Shown: positions 47,561-60,300 of the stretch, one piece after another
Layout of the letters: the number at the start of each line of letters is the position of its first letter
How positions within the stretch are numbered: position 1 is the first letter of the stretch
The notes under the pieces: model-generated
Database searches by the model: none
What the model saw: the letters and a program-made list of their open reading frames with translations, nothing else
Told to the model about the DNA's origin: nothing
Made by a program: the position numbers and the translations under genes
Source of the DNA: Paroedura picta
Lineage: Eukaryota > Chordata > Lepidosauria > Squamata > Gekkonidae
DNA: 64,000 nt
Assembly: GCF_049243985.1 (NCBI RefSeq)
Contig: NC_135372.1
Location: 99,501,318 to 99,565,317, forward strand
Reading direction: 5' to 3'

Positions 47561-48931
47561 TTTGCCATTTTTCTCTTAATCATATTCCAGTACTGAAATT
47601 CAGCCTGGGTAGGACAAAAGTACCTTGGAGGAAGAACTGCATGGAAGTAGAGGGCAGGGGAGGCCCCCCTCCACTGTCCTTTTGTACTAAATCCCCTCAT
47701 GACTTAAAAAGAGGGTCTGGTGCTCTCCCATTAGTCATGCTTCTTGTTTAAAACTACTCTCTTCATTGTCTTGCCAACTACTTATCCGATCACTGTGCAG
47801 ATATTGAACTTGCTCCTGATTGTTGCCTGGTGGGGAAAGACTCAGGCACCCACAAATGGGGGTCCTTAGACCATGTGACATTCAACTTGCCACCACAGGC
47901 TTGACCATTACTAAGGAAGTTCTGAGTGAGTTCACTGAAATTCCCAGCCCTTCTTTTCCCAGCCGTTTCCCACCCAAGCCAAACCCAACCCACCCAGAGT
48001 TATTCAGTGCTTCACCTAAAAATGGGGCTGTTTGGGAGAGCCAACTCATATTCAAATCAAATTAGCCTGGATTAATATGGTTTAAGGACAGCAGAATTCA
48101 TTACCTGATGTGATACATAGTTTCTCATTATGATACATCTTTGAATAAAACCAGTGATTAAAATGCTTGTGCCAAAATCAGGCCCTTAATAGAGTCCCTA
48201 ACCCTATGAGTGTACCATGCCAGCATTTCAGAAGAATTGTGGCACTGCTGAGAAGTCAAAATACAGTCTAAAGGAGCAGCATCATTAGGACCTTCCACTG
48301 TGTCATTATGAACAACCCAGAAATCTGGGTTTAGGTGGGAACCGGGTTCCATTGAAAAACTCAGCCATGAGGCTTCCTGAAAACCCAGCGCCATAGAAGG
48401 GAAGGGAACATAGCTCTTTGAAAAACCCAACTACACTTGTGTGTTCTGAATCTGTTGGTAGAACCATTTGTACTGATTAATTTCTTAGATGTGTGTTGAG
48501 AAGAAGTGTGGAAACCAGCTTGAGAAAAGTCTTTGAGTTTGATCCTACACTGAGTATGGTCAACTGATGTTCTGCAAGCTGGTTTGAAGCAATTTTATTT
48601 GCCACTCCTTTCTGTGGCCCTACTAAATTTTGGTGGTAAAATTTTGTTCTAAGGTACTGATTCTCAGAAACTCTGTGAGGGATTCCAGTATGTTTGTTTT
48701 GGAAATAATGGCCCATCTGTGCTTGTGCTGTGCTGCAAAACTGTAATTGAGCCTGACCACTTTGGAAAGCATCAGGCATCATATATTTTCAGCCCTTGGA
48801 TCAACATTTGGTGATTGCCCCTGAGCGAGAATATAGAGGTTGGTTATTCTGATTCCAGAAGGTATTCTGACAGGCTTTCAATAGCAGTAGTGGGAGGGGG
48901 GAGTGGGCAGCAGCAGAAGGAGGCTTTAGAT

Positions 48932-49001
48932 CAGGGGTAGTCAAACTGCGGCCCTCCAGATGTCCATGGACATCTGGAGGGCCGCAGTTTGACTACCCCT
49001 G
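48932..49001 (+). mobile_element. Perfect 70-bp palindrome: hAT terminal repeats only
   Basis: 35 bp starting CAGGGGTAGTCAAACTGCGG followed directly by its exact reverse complement. Perfect 8-bp duplication CTTTAGAT (48924-48931, 49002-49009). The central part found in the 136-bp copies is absent. Confidence 0.96.
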
Positions 49002-50034
49002 CTTTAGATACTGTGCCCTGCTGTGACCCTTCTGGTCAGTTACTGTGGGAAACAGGACATTAGTTGGAGCCTTGGTTTGATCCAGCACAGCTCTTCTGAT
49101 GGATAACTCAGGTGCGGAAGGATTTTTACATTAGACCCATGATCTGTTATGATTCATGGATCCATAGGAAGCAAGACAAAAGAGTCAGGGCTGTTTTGTA
49201 GAGTATCTACAAAATACAGTCTTCTACGTGTTCCCACCCTTCTGGTCTATCTGCCTCCTACTGAGAAAGCAATGCAGGTCCCTCTGGAAGAACAGGCTCA
49301 TTTGAGATGATATTATGAGGCTGGAGCAGGGGTGGGAGCAGCCTTGCACTGTTGGCTTAGAAATTTGATAATGTTGCAAGGTCACAGCAAAGAACATGGT
49401 GTAGGAAAGGGATTCTTGCTCCAAATCATCTGCATTCTGGCCTGCCCAATAATTCACTAAGAACAGACTTTCTGAATGGCAGACACCTTTGTGGTCTACC
49501 TCACAGAAGTCAGGGAAAGACTCCTTCAACCATCATGGTCTACCTCGTTGAATTCAGAATATCCTATTTATAGACATACCTTGAAATCAGAGATTGCTGC
49601 TTCCCTCTGACATGCTAACTCATTTGACAGATGCACTATTCAACACATCAAAAGCCAGTTCAATACCTTGCCCTTTTTTGTATCTGAAAAAGTGTGGATG
49701 CACATGAAGGCTTATACCCAGAATTAAACTGTTTTGGTCTTAAAGGTGCCACTGGATGCAAACATTATTCTCCTGCACTTCATACCATGTTTCAAGCATG
49801 CTGTCCACTTTAGAATTATTGTTAAAGAACAGCATTTAGAGGTTGGTTTATGAACTGGGGCACTGGCTTGGTATACTTTCAAGCCTATAACATACACACC
49901 CTAATCAACTTCTTAGAAAACAGAAAATAGCTCTAGGAAGGGGAAGAGATCTTGTGAGATCACAGAGTTCATCCAGCTGATACTCTGCATCACTGGCTTC
50001 TCTTGCTAACAGGAAGAAACTGTTTCATCCGGGG

Positions 50035-50222
50035 CCAACCCTGACAAGGATCTGCAGCTTGCTCATGATAGAGCACATGCTTTGCATACAGATGCATCCC
50101 ATGTTAAGTCCCAGGTGGCAGGAAGGTCTTTTCTCTACCTGGAATGCTGCTGCCAGATCAAGTAGACACTACAGAACTAGAAGAACTGCTGGTCTGACTC
50201 AGAATAAGGAAGGTTCCCATGT
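50035..50222 (+). mobile_element. tRNA-derived SINE, degenerate
   Basis: ATAGAGCACATGCTTTGCAT, then CCCAGGTGGCAGGAAGGTCT, ending TGGTCTGACTCAGAATAAGG. Matches a common reptile SINE layout. Overlapping open frames are not genes. Confidence 0.6.
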
Positions 50223-51884
50223 TAAAGAGAGAACTGTACCTCTGTGCAAAACAGAGGTGATGTGCTTTCCCAATGTGCCAAGTTATGTATATGTGAATGC
50301 AACCCTAATTCAATAGCCTGTCTTCATGAGCAGTACCAGCTGCTTCAAGAAATGGTACAAGAGAAGAGATACTTAAATGCATGGTTTGTGCAGTGTTCCT
50401 TCTGCCCCCCTTATTTAGAGTTTGATTCGTGCCCTGGAGCACTCAGAAGGTGAATGTTCGGTGGCACAATCGTATATTGGCCCTGATGCAAGAAGAAAGA
50501 AATGTCACCCACCCAGTCCCAATGCTGCTCTGTGTCTACTGGCAAACATACATCCCTGGGATGCTGAAAGCATTACAGCTTCTCTAACAAGCCAACCTCA
50601 GCCAACAGAGCTTTCTTGACGCGCACCTGTGTATCTTTCACCCACATACACTGAACACACCTGCTGCTCTACCCCACCCAGAGCTTTGGAAAGAAGAAAC
50701 CACAGCTACAGCAATACTCCTGCAACCAAGTCAACTCCAAAGCATCTTCTGCTTTCCCCTCCTCCCACGCTGATAGCCTTCTGTTCACTTCACCTGCCAC
50801 TTCCATTAAAATTTCATTTGTCCATTCGAGCTCCTTCCTGTCCTGTAAATAGTTGTGAGCATAAGCAGAGAAGCATGGCCGTGCAAGGCATCACGGGTCG
50901 CTTAGCTCTAGAGATTGAGGATACTAAAGCCATTCTGGGTAGTGGAGGAGGCCAAAGGAGTGAGTGAGGGAGAAAAGCTGGGTGCTCATTTCAGTGAAGG
51001 GTTCTGAACACCCCTGGCTGCAGTGAGAAGTCCTTCTTCACACAACTTCCTTCTGCCCCCTCCTTCCCCCTCTGGAATGGTGAAAGGAGGCTGAGTTCCA
51101 GGAGCCAGGCTCATCATCACCCCCACCCCTTCCCACTCCAGTGCCGTCTTGCTGCTGAGTGGATTGCTGGTCTTTAGCTGCTGGTCCTTGGGCTTGGAGT
51201 TGACGCCATTGACTCCGAGGGGTCTTGTGGAATGAAACGGCTCCTGTCTGCGGTGTCCCTTATTGTTTCCAAGGGCTTGCTTGGGCAGTGGCTGTGGGTT
51301 GAGGGGAGGGAAAACTGGAGCACTGTTCTTCCCAGAGGCAGCTTTTCCTTCCGGAATGTTCTCGCAAGTCAGTCAAAGGAGAGGTTCAGAGAGAACCAGC
51401 ACCACGAGGAGCACACTGTTAAGTGGTTGCATGGGGATGCACACTTGTGGGTTAAAATGTGGCTCCGTGGAACTTCACAGCTTTCACAGCAGCCAGGGCT
51501 TGTGCTGGAAGGAGGAGAGGAGAAAAAAGTCAGTGGAAATAACTGGAGCCAAAGGCAGTGGGGGGAAGGAACTGGCGTAAATGGTATCACATAAAGCTAT
51601 GACATAGAGGGCCCAGGCCTTGTCCCCAGTGTGCACAGGAAGTGTTGTCATCATACCAGTGACATCCAGATGATGCTATGGCATTTGGGCAAAAACTCTG
51701 GCCTCTGACATAGAGTTTTTGTCTAAATGCCAGAGTGTCACCTGGCTATTGCTGAAATTATGATGTTACTTCCTGAGCTATGTTAGCACTGAGCCCTGGG
51801 TCTTTCACATTCTCCAGGTAAGTCCTTCTGCTGGCCAGTTGGCCAGTGGCTTGGAGGCAGGGCTTGGAGGTGAGGAACATCTGA

Positions 51885-52563
51885 TTTAGTCATCATGATC
51901 CAGCCTATGGTCAACTCCAGTTTAGATTACTGTAATTCACTCTATACCCTTTAAGCTGCTCCAGAAACTCCAACTGGTTCAGAATGCAACAGCCCAGGAG
52001 GGCACAGATGCAACCTGTGCTCTCCCTGCTGCACTGGCTCTAGATTGGAGACTGGATCAGATTTAAGGTTCTGGTGTTAACCTTTAAAGCCCTGAACAGT
52101 CTGGGACTCCTGTATCTTCAGAACCGTCTCTTCCGACATGCCCCCCAAAGAGCGTTAAGATCTAGCAATCAAAACTTACTCAGGGTTCCCTGCCCTAAAT
52201 AGGTGAAACCAGAGCCAAAGCCTTTTAAGACCTGGCAGAACACTCTACCTAAGGAAATCAGGGCCCTGTGGGAACTTAATCAATTCCACAGGGGCTGTAA
52301 AACAGCACTGTTCTGCCCAGCCTTTAGTCGAGGCCTAGAAATAACATCGAGATGCTGATCTCCCTGCTTGGAAGTCCATCCCAAACAAGTTCTCAGTTCT
52401 GTGACCACTTAACTCCAAGAAAGAGGAGACATCCTGAAGGTGGAATAGACAAGGTTGATTTAATTAATTAATTTTAGGGTTTTAAAACTTATTTGTTAAT
52501 GTTGTATATTTTAAACTTAATAAGTGGCCCTGAGCCTCTGGGAAAGGGCAGGTTATACACGTC

Positions 52564-52598
<35 letters not shown>

Positions 52599-52632
52599 AC
52601 AAACAAACAAACAAACAAACAAATAAATAAAA
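51885..52632 (+). mobile_element. L2-type LINE 3' end with AAAT/AAAC tail
   Basis: GATTACTGTAATTCACTCTA then CTCCAGAAACTCCAACTGGT encodes DYCNSLY and LQKLQLVQNA, the end of L2-type reverse transcriptases. Ends TGAGCCTCTGGGAAAGGGCA and an AAAT/AAAC microsatellite (52564-52631). Within the PLEKHA6 3' flank. Confidence 0.8.
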
Positions 52633-53664
52633 TTCTCCTTTCAGTTGTTAAATTACCGATATAAGTATACTTTCAACTAGTACCTTCAACTCACGTGGAT
52701 TCAGAGGGATCAAAAGTGGGGGATTTTTTCTTTTGACATTCTTCAGAAATTCAGAAGCCTCATAAATCATGTGTACATGAAAAGATTATAATGAAATGTG
52801 CTGGCTGAACTGATTGATGGAGGTATATTTACTTAACTCAACATGCTATGGGACTCTTCTGCATGCAGGAGACAATGGCCATGGCATGCCGGAAAAACCT
52901 GACATTTCCTAAATGTTTGGTCATTATTACTGCCGCATTTCTGCTAATGTCACATCACACATTGCATTTGTGGTTCAACAGTGGCCTTCTTGACTGTTCT
53001 GACCACTTGTTTTATGAGAAGTGTCACTTTCAATAGATTTTTGGAGAGGTGTGGACCTGCCCCAGTGGTTTTTAAAAACTGTCTGTACATAAATTTTGAC
53101 ATGTACAAATTGCAAAATTTAATAACATGGAACAAATTACTTATGAACCGCAACACTCTCATTATTCTTTTTATAAATTTTAAAGAGCATAAATTTACCT
53201 TTAATTTGAATCCTGAATGGTTACTGCCTGAGTATTCATAATGGACTTATAACTCATTAATTGAATTTAAAGAAATCTCCAACTCCACCCTTGAGTGCTT
53301 TTAGGCCTGAAAATGTGAATTATAATTCTTGGGGATGGGGATATGATGGTCAAGACAACCTACACCACAATATTGTACCACAAATTTTGCATTTTCTCTT
53401 TTACTATGGAAACCCTGTCAAAGGACTCCAGGAAAACATATGATATCTTGGTTCATTGTTGAAGCATCTTCTGCTGACTTCATGGAAGGAGACCAGGTTG
53501 ATGTAGAAAAGGAAGAAATGTGAGCTTAGTAGAAATTAATGAATGGATTGGTTGGTGGAGGGAGGAAACTCTTGAGAAAGAGGCTTACCAACTCTTTCCC
53601 ACAAGAGACCAAGATGAACAATAAATGAGATGGAGGAAAATAGAAAATGTGCTTACTTTATGGC

Positions 53665-53777
53665 TCAGACACGCATAAAATGGCTGTCGGTGCCCTGGGA
53701 TGAGTCAGACGAGAGGGACTTGGTCGGTGGAGTCGGGGAGGCTGGGGAGGTGGGAGGGCTCGGGGTGGCACATTGAG
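53665..53777 (-). CDS. PLEKHA6: PLEKHA6 terminal coding exon
   Basis: 113 nt, 37 residues plus TGA: AQCATPSPPTSPASPTPPTK, then SLSSDSSQGTDSHFMRV. Human reads VQCATPSPPTSPASP and ends SSYTMRV. Acceptor GTTTCCAG|CTCA. The C-terminal MRV is conserved and could be a PDZ-type ligand (inference). Confidence 0.96.
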
Positions 53778-54320
53778 CTGGAAACAAGAAATGGAGAAAG
53801 TGCCTGAAGAACATGATGCTTCAGCCAGAAAGGAGGAAGAGGAAACAACAGCAATGGCACACATTCCATACAGCCACAGGGGTTAGAGGAAGGGAAAAGG
53901 AAACATGGTTAGAAATAACAGAGTAGTACGAAAGGGCTCCTCCATGGTGGGCTCCTCCACAGTATGCCCCACGGGCATTCCACCCTGCACAGGAAGCATC
54001 ATGGAATCTGGCAAGGAGAAAGCATGCACAGCCCTTGCCTCCTGTACGATGGACAGTCACCACAGGCCACAGCCTCTCGTTCTGCTAAAGACAGAAGTAT
54101 TTTCTTTTCTGCTCAGCATCTCGTCAGCAGAGAGTGTCAGCATTAACATTAACAGGAACTGGAATATACAGCGCAGCCCTAATATGTAAGATCTGTTCAC
54201 CGCAGATTCTAAAACTAGTTGTGGCTTGAATAAAAATAATCTCAGCTGGCCTCCTGCCCAGAAAGGACCATAAGGTAGAAACAGCCATTACAACAACAGC
54301 ATCATCATCATCAGCCCTGA

Positions 54321-54354
<34 letters not shown>

Positions 54355-57300
54355 CAGCATCAAATGAGAACCATCTAGATATTCCTTTTGGCAAGGCTCT
54401 TGTGTGCTCCCAGTCCATTGGTAGCCAGTTCACAGTCCCACTTGCCATTGGTCCTTCTTCAGATATACAAACAGAAATGGCCTTGCCCATGCTTCATCGA
54501 TGTAGTCTTTATTCCCTTTATGAATTAAGGGAGAGGATAGCAAAATTCATTACCACTGCACAAGTCATTTGATGGCCCAGACCAATTACTATGAGGGGCA
54601 AACATGCCCTTTTTGACAGCAGTATGAAAACCAGAGCTGTTGAGCAGCTCAGTTAGCTTTGTAGGATAATTTTTCCATAGGAACAATGATCCTGCAATTT
54701 ACAACAAGAACAAGAACTTCGGCTGTTGTCTGTTTTGTTTCTAGCATGTGCAACACTTAATTCATTTATCGAGTATAAATACGATTAATAATCTATCCTG
54801 CAATCAGCAAAACTCGGAGTAGGTGCCGGAGTAGCAGCTTTGGCCTCTTTGACGGATGCATTACTCCCTCACCTACCCTTTCTTACCTTCTCTTTCTGTA
54901 TGGTTATCTTACCGGAGAGCATTCGGCCCCGCCTGGAGGCTTCTGCAGCCAAAGCGCAGGAGATCTCAATCCGCTTCTCCTGCTCCTGGAGCTGGGTCTC
55001 TGGGTCCTGGGTTATGTCCACTTCTCCCTCGTTGAGGGGAACCACATTCTGCATGCTGTGGGAGAAAAGGCTCAGTGTTATCTTTGGAAGCTGACTGCCC
55101 CAGAACATGCCTGACCAAGAGAAGAGCTGCAGGGCTCACAGGTCAGGGGCTCAGGAGAAGAGGAGGTAGCAGAAGCAAGAACCACAGACGTTCCATTAAA
55201 GAGTTTGTATGGCCCTTGGGGTGATGCCTCAACTGGTAGTTCAAAACACCACCTAGTCCCTCATACCTCTACATCATGTTTAGATGTAGTATATTCTTAA
55301 ACCCTATTTTCAATCGCAGATATGTAGCTCAAAATTGCTCTATACAATGATGTAATTTTTTAGTGAACAATGAAACTTACACAGATCCAAGGCCCCAAAC
55401 AGCCTGTTTTAAAACCATAAGTCCATTGTCCAGTCTTAACTCTCTTGGCACAGTGAGGGTAGTTCATGTTTCAGCTAGAATTGTGGGATAAGCCATGCCA
55501 CTCAGATCAAGTCTCTCTTTGGAAACATTAGTCTGATCTAGTCAAAGGAAAAATATAGCATTCGACAATAAAAAAGTAACAAAAATGAAGAGTGATTCTG
55601 AAATTCCTCAGAGGGTTAGCAGGTTTGGGATAATATGCCCCTCGATAGGGCTGCGAATCAGCAGGGAGAAAGGTCTGAAGTCATGAAGGAATTTCCCAAG
55701 CACCCCTTGAAGACTATACAGAACTATGGGAAAACAGAGGCTGCTTCCTTGCAGATTTTTCTCAATCAGGGCTTCCAAATGGGAATCCTTTGGGGGGAGT
55801 TTCCATACAACGTCATGTTGTAATTGTTCTTCTTCTGGATTTTCTCTATCCTTAATATGGTCTTTACCAAATCTGATTTACCTTGATATTTTTGGAAAGG
55901 CCACAAGCTAAGAGCATTATCAAGCCATCTAGAAGGCATAGTGTACATTTTCCTGCCCTGAGAAGGTGCTGCTCATGTTGGCACTAATTTCTCACAGTCA
56001 ATCGCTCACAGGCATAATTTCTCCCACATTTGTTTTGCTACGGGTTTTTATTTATTTTTTTATAAATGGGAAGTGATATTACCACTTATCGATTACAAAT
56101 TGTAACGGAATTGCTATGTGCATGCCTGACAAACAGAATAGAAGGGTTATGTTTGTGTGTAAGTTGCCATAATAGCCATGACAACCATGCTCCAAAGGCC
56201 AATGCAAAATCACTGCAGAACACATGAGAAAGGGAAAGGTTGGGGGGGGGGAGACCATGGAAAGTGCATATAAAACTCCCACGTGCAGAAGCTCCATCAC
56301 CCACACGCCTTCCTCTGCATTCTCAGAGGCAAGGAAAGCCATGAGGGGAATCTTCATGGTGTGGAGCAGCCAGAAGCATATGAAGTAGGAGAAAGACCAC
56401 TCTAGCTTGTGTTGCACCTGGATTTGGCAATGAGAGTCTTTATCCTTTCCACTTTCTTTTGCTTCTCCTTCATCTCCTCAGGGCTCAATGGGGTATCAGG
56501 TTCCAGCTCGATGTACCTTTCTGGGATGAGGACTTTATCTGGAGTGGAAAGCTGAAGAGCAGATAGAGGCCAGTTGTGAGTTCAAAAGATGGCAAATAAG
56601 ATGGGCTTCATGGAAACTGTCTTAACTCAGGCAATGGCTTCTAATTCCTGGCTTGAGGGACTCCATTACAAAGCATCCTGGTTCAAATTCATCCTGGCTG
56701 TCATGTGACTCTGTCTAGATTGTCCTGGGTCATGGCGCCCAGTCACAGGCATAGATCAGCCACACACAATGGACCACCTAGCCTGGCTTCACAATACAAA
56801 ATGGTGGTGAATCACAGAGACACAAATTTGGCTTCCAAACAAGCAACCAACTCCCCATTGTAAATTCTAGGGAAATAGAGAAGGAGAAGAATTCTATGCT
56901 AGGCAGACTGTAGTATAGATAAACATTAGCTCTTACCTCTTTGCTGATATCCACATCATAATGTTCTGGTTCCAGCTCCATTTTACGCAGCCGAGCAATC
57001 TCTTCCCGGGGGGTTTCGTACATCTTGCCTGAGTCTTCTGCGCGCAAGGCTGCTTCCAGATCAGATATGTCTACCTCATGGATGCTGCGGTGTCTGCGAA
57101 CCTAGAATATTTCATGATCAGCTGACTTTAGGGCCATCTGGCAACAGTAAATGCAGATTACACCCCATCAGATGTGGCCAGTTCTTATGGCTGGTAAAGG
57201 TAAAGGTATCCCCTGTGCAAACACAAAGTCATGTCTGACCCTAGCGTTTTCATGGCAGACTCAATACGGGGTGGTTTGCCAGTGCCTTCCCCAGTCATTA

Positions 57301-60300
57301 GCGTTTACCCCCCAGCAAGCTGGGTACTCATTTTACCGAACTCAGAAGGATGGAAGGTTGAGTCAACCTTGAGCTGGCTGCTGGGATTGAACTCCCAGCC
57401 TCATGGGCAGAGTTTTCAGACTGCATGTCTGCTGCCTTACCACTTTGTGCCACAAGAGGCTCTTATAGCTTATGGCTGGTATAGCACATCTATCCCTTCC
57501 TCATATCAGACATAGCTTAAACATCATGCTGGCAAGGCAGAAAGCTTTCCTAAGCTGATTTTCATGGGCTCAGTATCTCATCTGGATTGGGCTGCTGCTT
57601 GTACAATGTCTATATTCTTAGTTTGCATGCCAGCACAGTTGCATGGGCTATGGCATGCAAGCTAGGTACATACAGCTGCTTTGCACAGTGCAACAATTTA
57701 AAAAAAATTCTGCCTCACCACACACTTGTTTAAATCAAGCAGTATAGACCACAGGTGAGATATCTGAATTGTATCACTACATATGGCAGGTGGGAGCTCA
57801 CACAACTGAATGGCTGAAAGATCATCAGGCCCAGATGGTTACTCTCCAAAAAATGTCTAAAAGAACCCCAAACTGAAATTGTCAACTTTTTAGCAAAGCT
57901 AATATGAATCACTGTGCAAGAACACTGGAAAACAGCCAATAGGATATTAATTTTTAAAAAGGAATCTGGAGGAAAGCAATGACACTGTAGGCTTGGCAGC
58001 TTAATGGCTGTCCTGGTACAATGGTAAAGAATATTATTGAAGACAGACTTGTTCAACACATGGAAGAAGGAACCTTCCTGAAGAGCAAACAGCATGGCTT
58101 CTGTAAAGTGAACTCCTGCCTCTCTACTCTCTTAGAATTCTTTGAGACCATCAGCAAGCATATAGACTTGGGTAGACAGTTCAGAAAGCAGCTTAGAAGA
58201 TATCTCACCAAAGTAAACTTATCTCCTGACTAATATCCCATAAGAGAATGTGTCCTTTAATGGAATTGTCGCGGGCTAGAAATGAGGAAGTAGAAAGTGT
58301 GTGTGTGGGGGAGGCAATTTTCATAGTGGAAAGAAGAGAACAGTGGGATCCTCACTGTATTGAGGTGGGTGCTATTTCATTTGGGCCCTTTCTGCACTCA
58401 TCACTTACTTTTAGTTTTCACAGTGTTGGATGCAACTTGGGTTATTTCAGTAGTTGTGTGAACAACTCTGCACAGAAACATTTTCTTCTGTTTTATCCCT
58501 GTGTTTCCAGAGGATAATCTCTGGTGCAGCCCCCCCCCCCTTAAAAAATTGGGGTGTGTGTGCAGAAGGGCGGGGGCTGGAACTACTGCTTTGAATAAAC
58601 TTCCTGATAGCTGTGTTTATGTTAACAGGAAAGCCTTGCCCATCACTTCCCTATTCTGTACAAAGTTTCAATGCATTTAATGTCTCCCCACCCTTTAGAG
58701 CAGTGGTCCCCAAACTTTTTATCACCGGGACCGGTCAACGCTTGACAATTTTACTGAGGCCCGGAGAGGATAGTCTTTTGCCGAGGGATATCACCGCCGC
58801 CTGAGCTCCTGCTCCACTTGCTTTCCCACCGGTGCCCCTGACTTCCCACTGCCCACTGCCAGAAGCAGCTGCGCAGTGCCACACCAAGGGGGAGCCCCAG
58901 CCATGGAGGCTGCTGGAGAGCACCAAAGGTGAGCCAGTGGCAGAGTGGCAGGGCAACCCCCAAGGCAGCAGCCGGGGAGGAGAATGAGGAGGAGCCGCGG
59001 CCCGGTACTGACTGATCCATGGACCGGTACTGGTCCCCGGACCGGGGGTTGGGGACCACTGCTTTAGAGTATGCAGTCTGTCACAGGTTACCCTGTTCCT
59101 TGCCCTCTCCATTCCCAACAAGGAAGGCTCACTTTGGCTTCAGGCAACCTTCTCTCTGCCCTTCTTCCACCCCCAATAAGGCAGTGAAAGCCTCATTCCC
59201 CTGTTTGCTTGTTTTTAAAACAATCATGGAAAGCTTTAGATGATGTTTCTCTCAGCTTGTCAGCCTTTTCAGTGGTTTAAGTCTAGAAACAGAAAGGTGA
59301 TAAGTTCAGTTCTGACTTTCACCAGTTATTTTTTCCTATCACTGACATGACCAAAAAATACCCCTCCCCCTTCACCCTTCCAAGTTCTGCATGCCCATTC
59401 TGGATCATTCACATTTTTTTTTGCTTTTGAAAAGCAAACACTTTTAAAATTGCTGTACTGAAGGTCATGCCACAAAAATAAATCTGCCCTGTCCTTACAG
59501 CCATTTTTAAAATGTTTGCTTAAGGATAACAAAATGGCATATGGAATTCAAAATAAGTAAATGCAAAGTGATGCATGTCAGGGCACAAAATAAATAAATC
59601 CTAATTTGACATATACGCTGATTGGGTCTGAGATGGCAGTGACAAGATCAAGAAAAAGGCCATGGGGCTGTTGTGGATAACTTCCTGAAAATGTTGACAT
59701 TTTACCATTCAAAAGCTAATTCAATGCTATGAATCATAAAAAAGAGAGACCGAGAATCAAACTTTAGAAAAGTCCACTGTGTGGCTTCATTTGGGACACT
59801 AGATACAGTTCTGGTCGCTGCATCTCAAAAAGGATGCTGAAGAGTTGGAAAAAGTACTGAAAAGGGCAACCCAAATGATCACAGTGGTGGAGTGAGGTAA
59901 GAGTAAAATTTCCATAGGTTTCCCACCAGTGCCCCTGACTTCCATAGTTTAGGAACAAAAGTAACTGAGGTCTGATAGTTCCTCAGCCAGGAATTTGGAA
60001 GTGATCTTTGACACCTCCTTGTCTATGGAAGCACAGGTCACTAGCCCAGTCGGCATTTTCCCATCTTCACTAAGAGCAGCTACTAGCGCCCTACCTGTCC
60101 TTGGAACACTGTGACTCCCTCTACAGAGGCCTACCCTGGAGCCTGACCCAGAAGTTACAGCTGGTACAAAATGTGGCTGCCAGGGACCTCACTGGAACAT
60201 ATTCAACCAGAATTGTAGTAGCTGCATCGGTTGATGGTGGTGTTCTGCATCAAGTTCAAGGTATTGGTACTTACCTTTAAGGCTACCTGTGGTCTGGCCT

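Larger units (their letters stand above)
40459..53664. other. GOLT1A-PLEKHA6 intergenic region and PLEKHA6 3' UTR
   Basis: About 13 kb. The PLEKHA6 3' UTR starts at 53664 and runs leftward; its end is unknown. Minus-strand AATAAA clusters exist near 46385-46430 and 44908-44925, but repeats in between (L2 at 51.9-52.6 kb, hAT at 48.9 kb) make so long a UTR doubtful. No other coding exon recognised. Confidence 0.5.
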
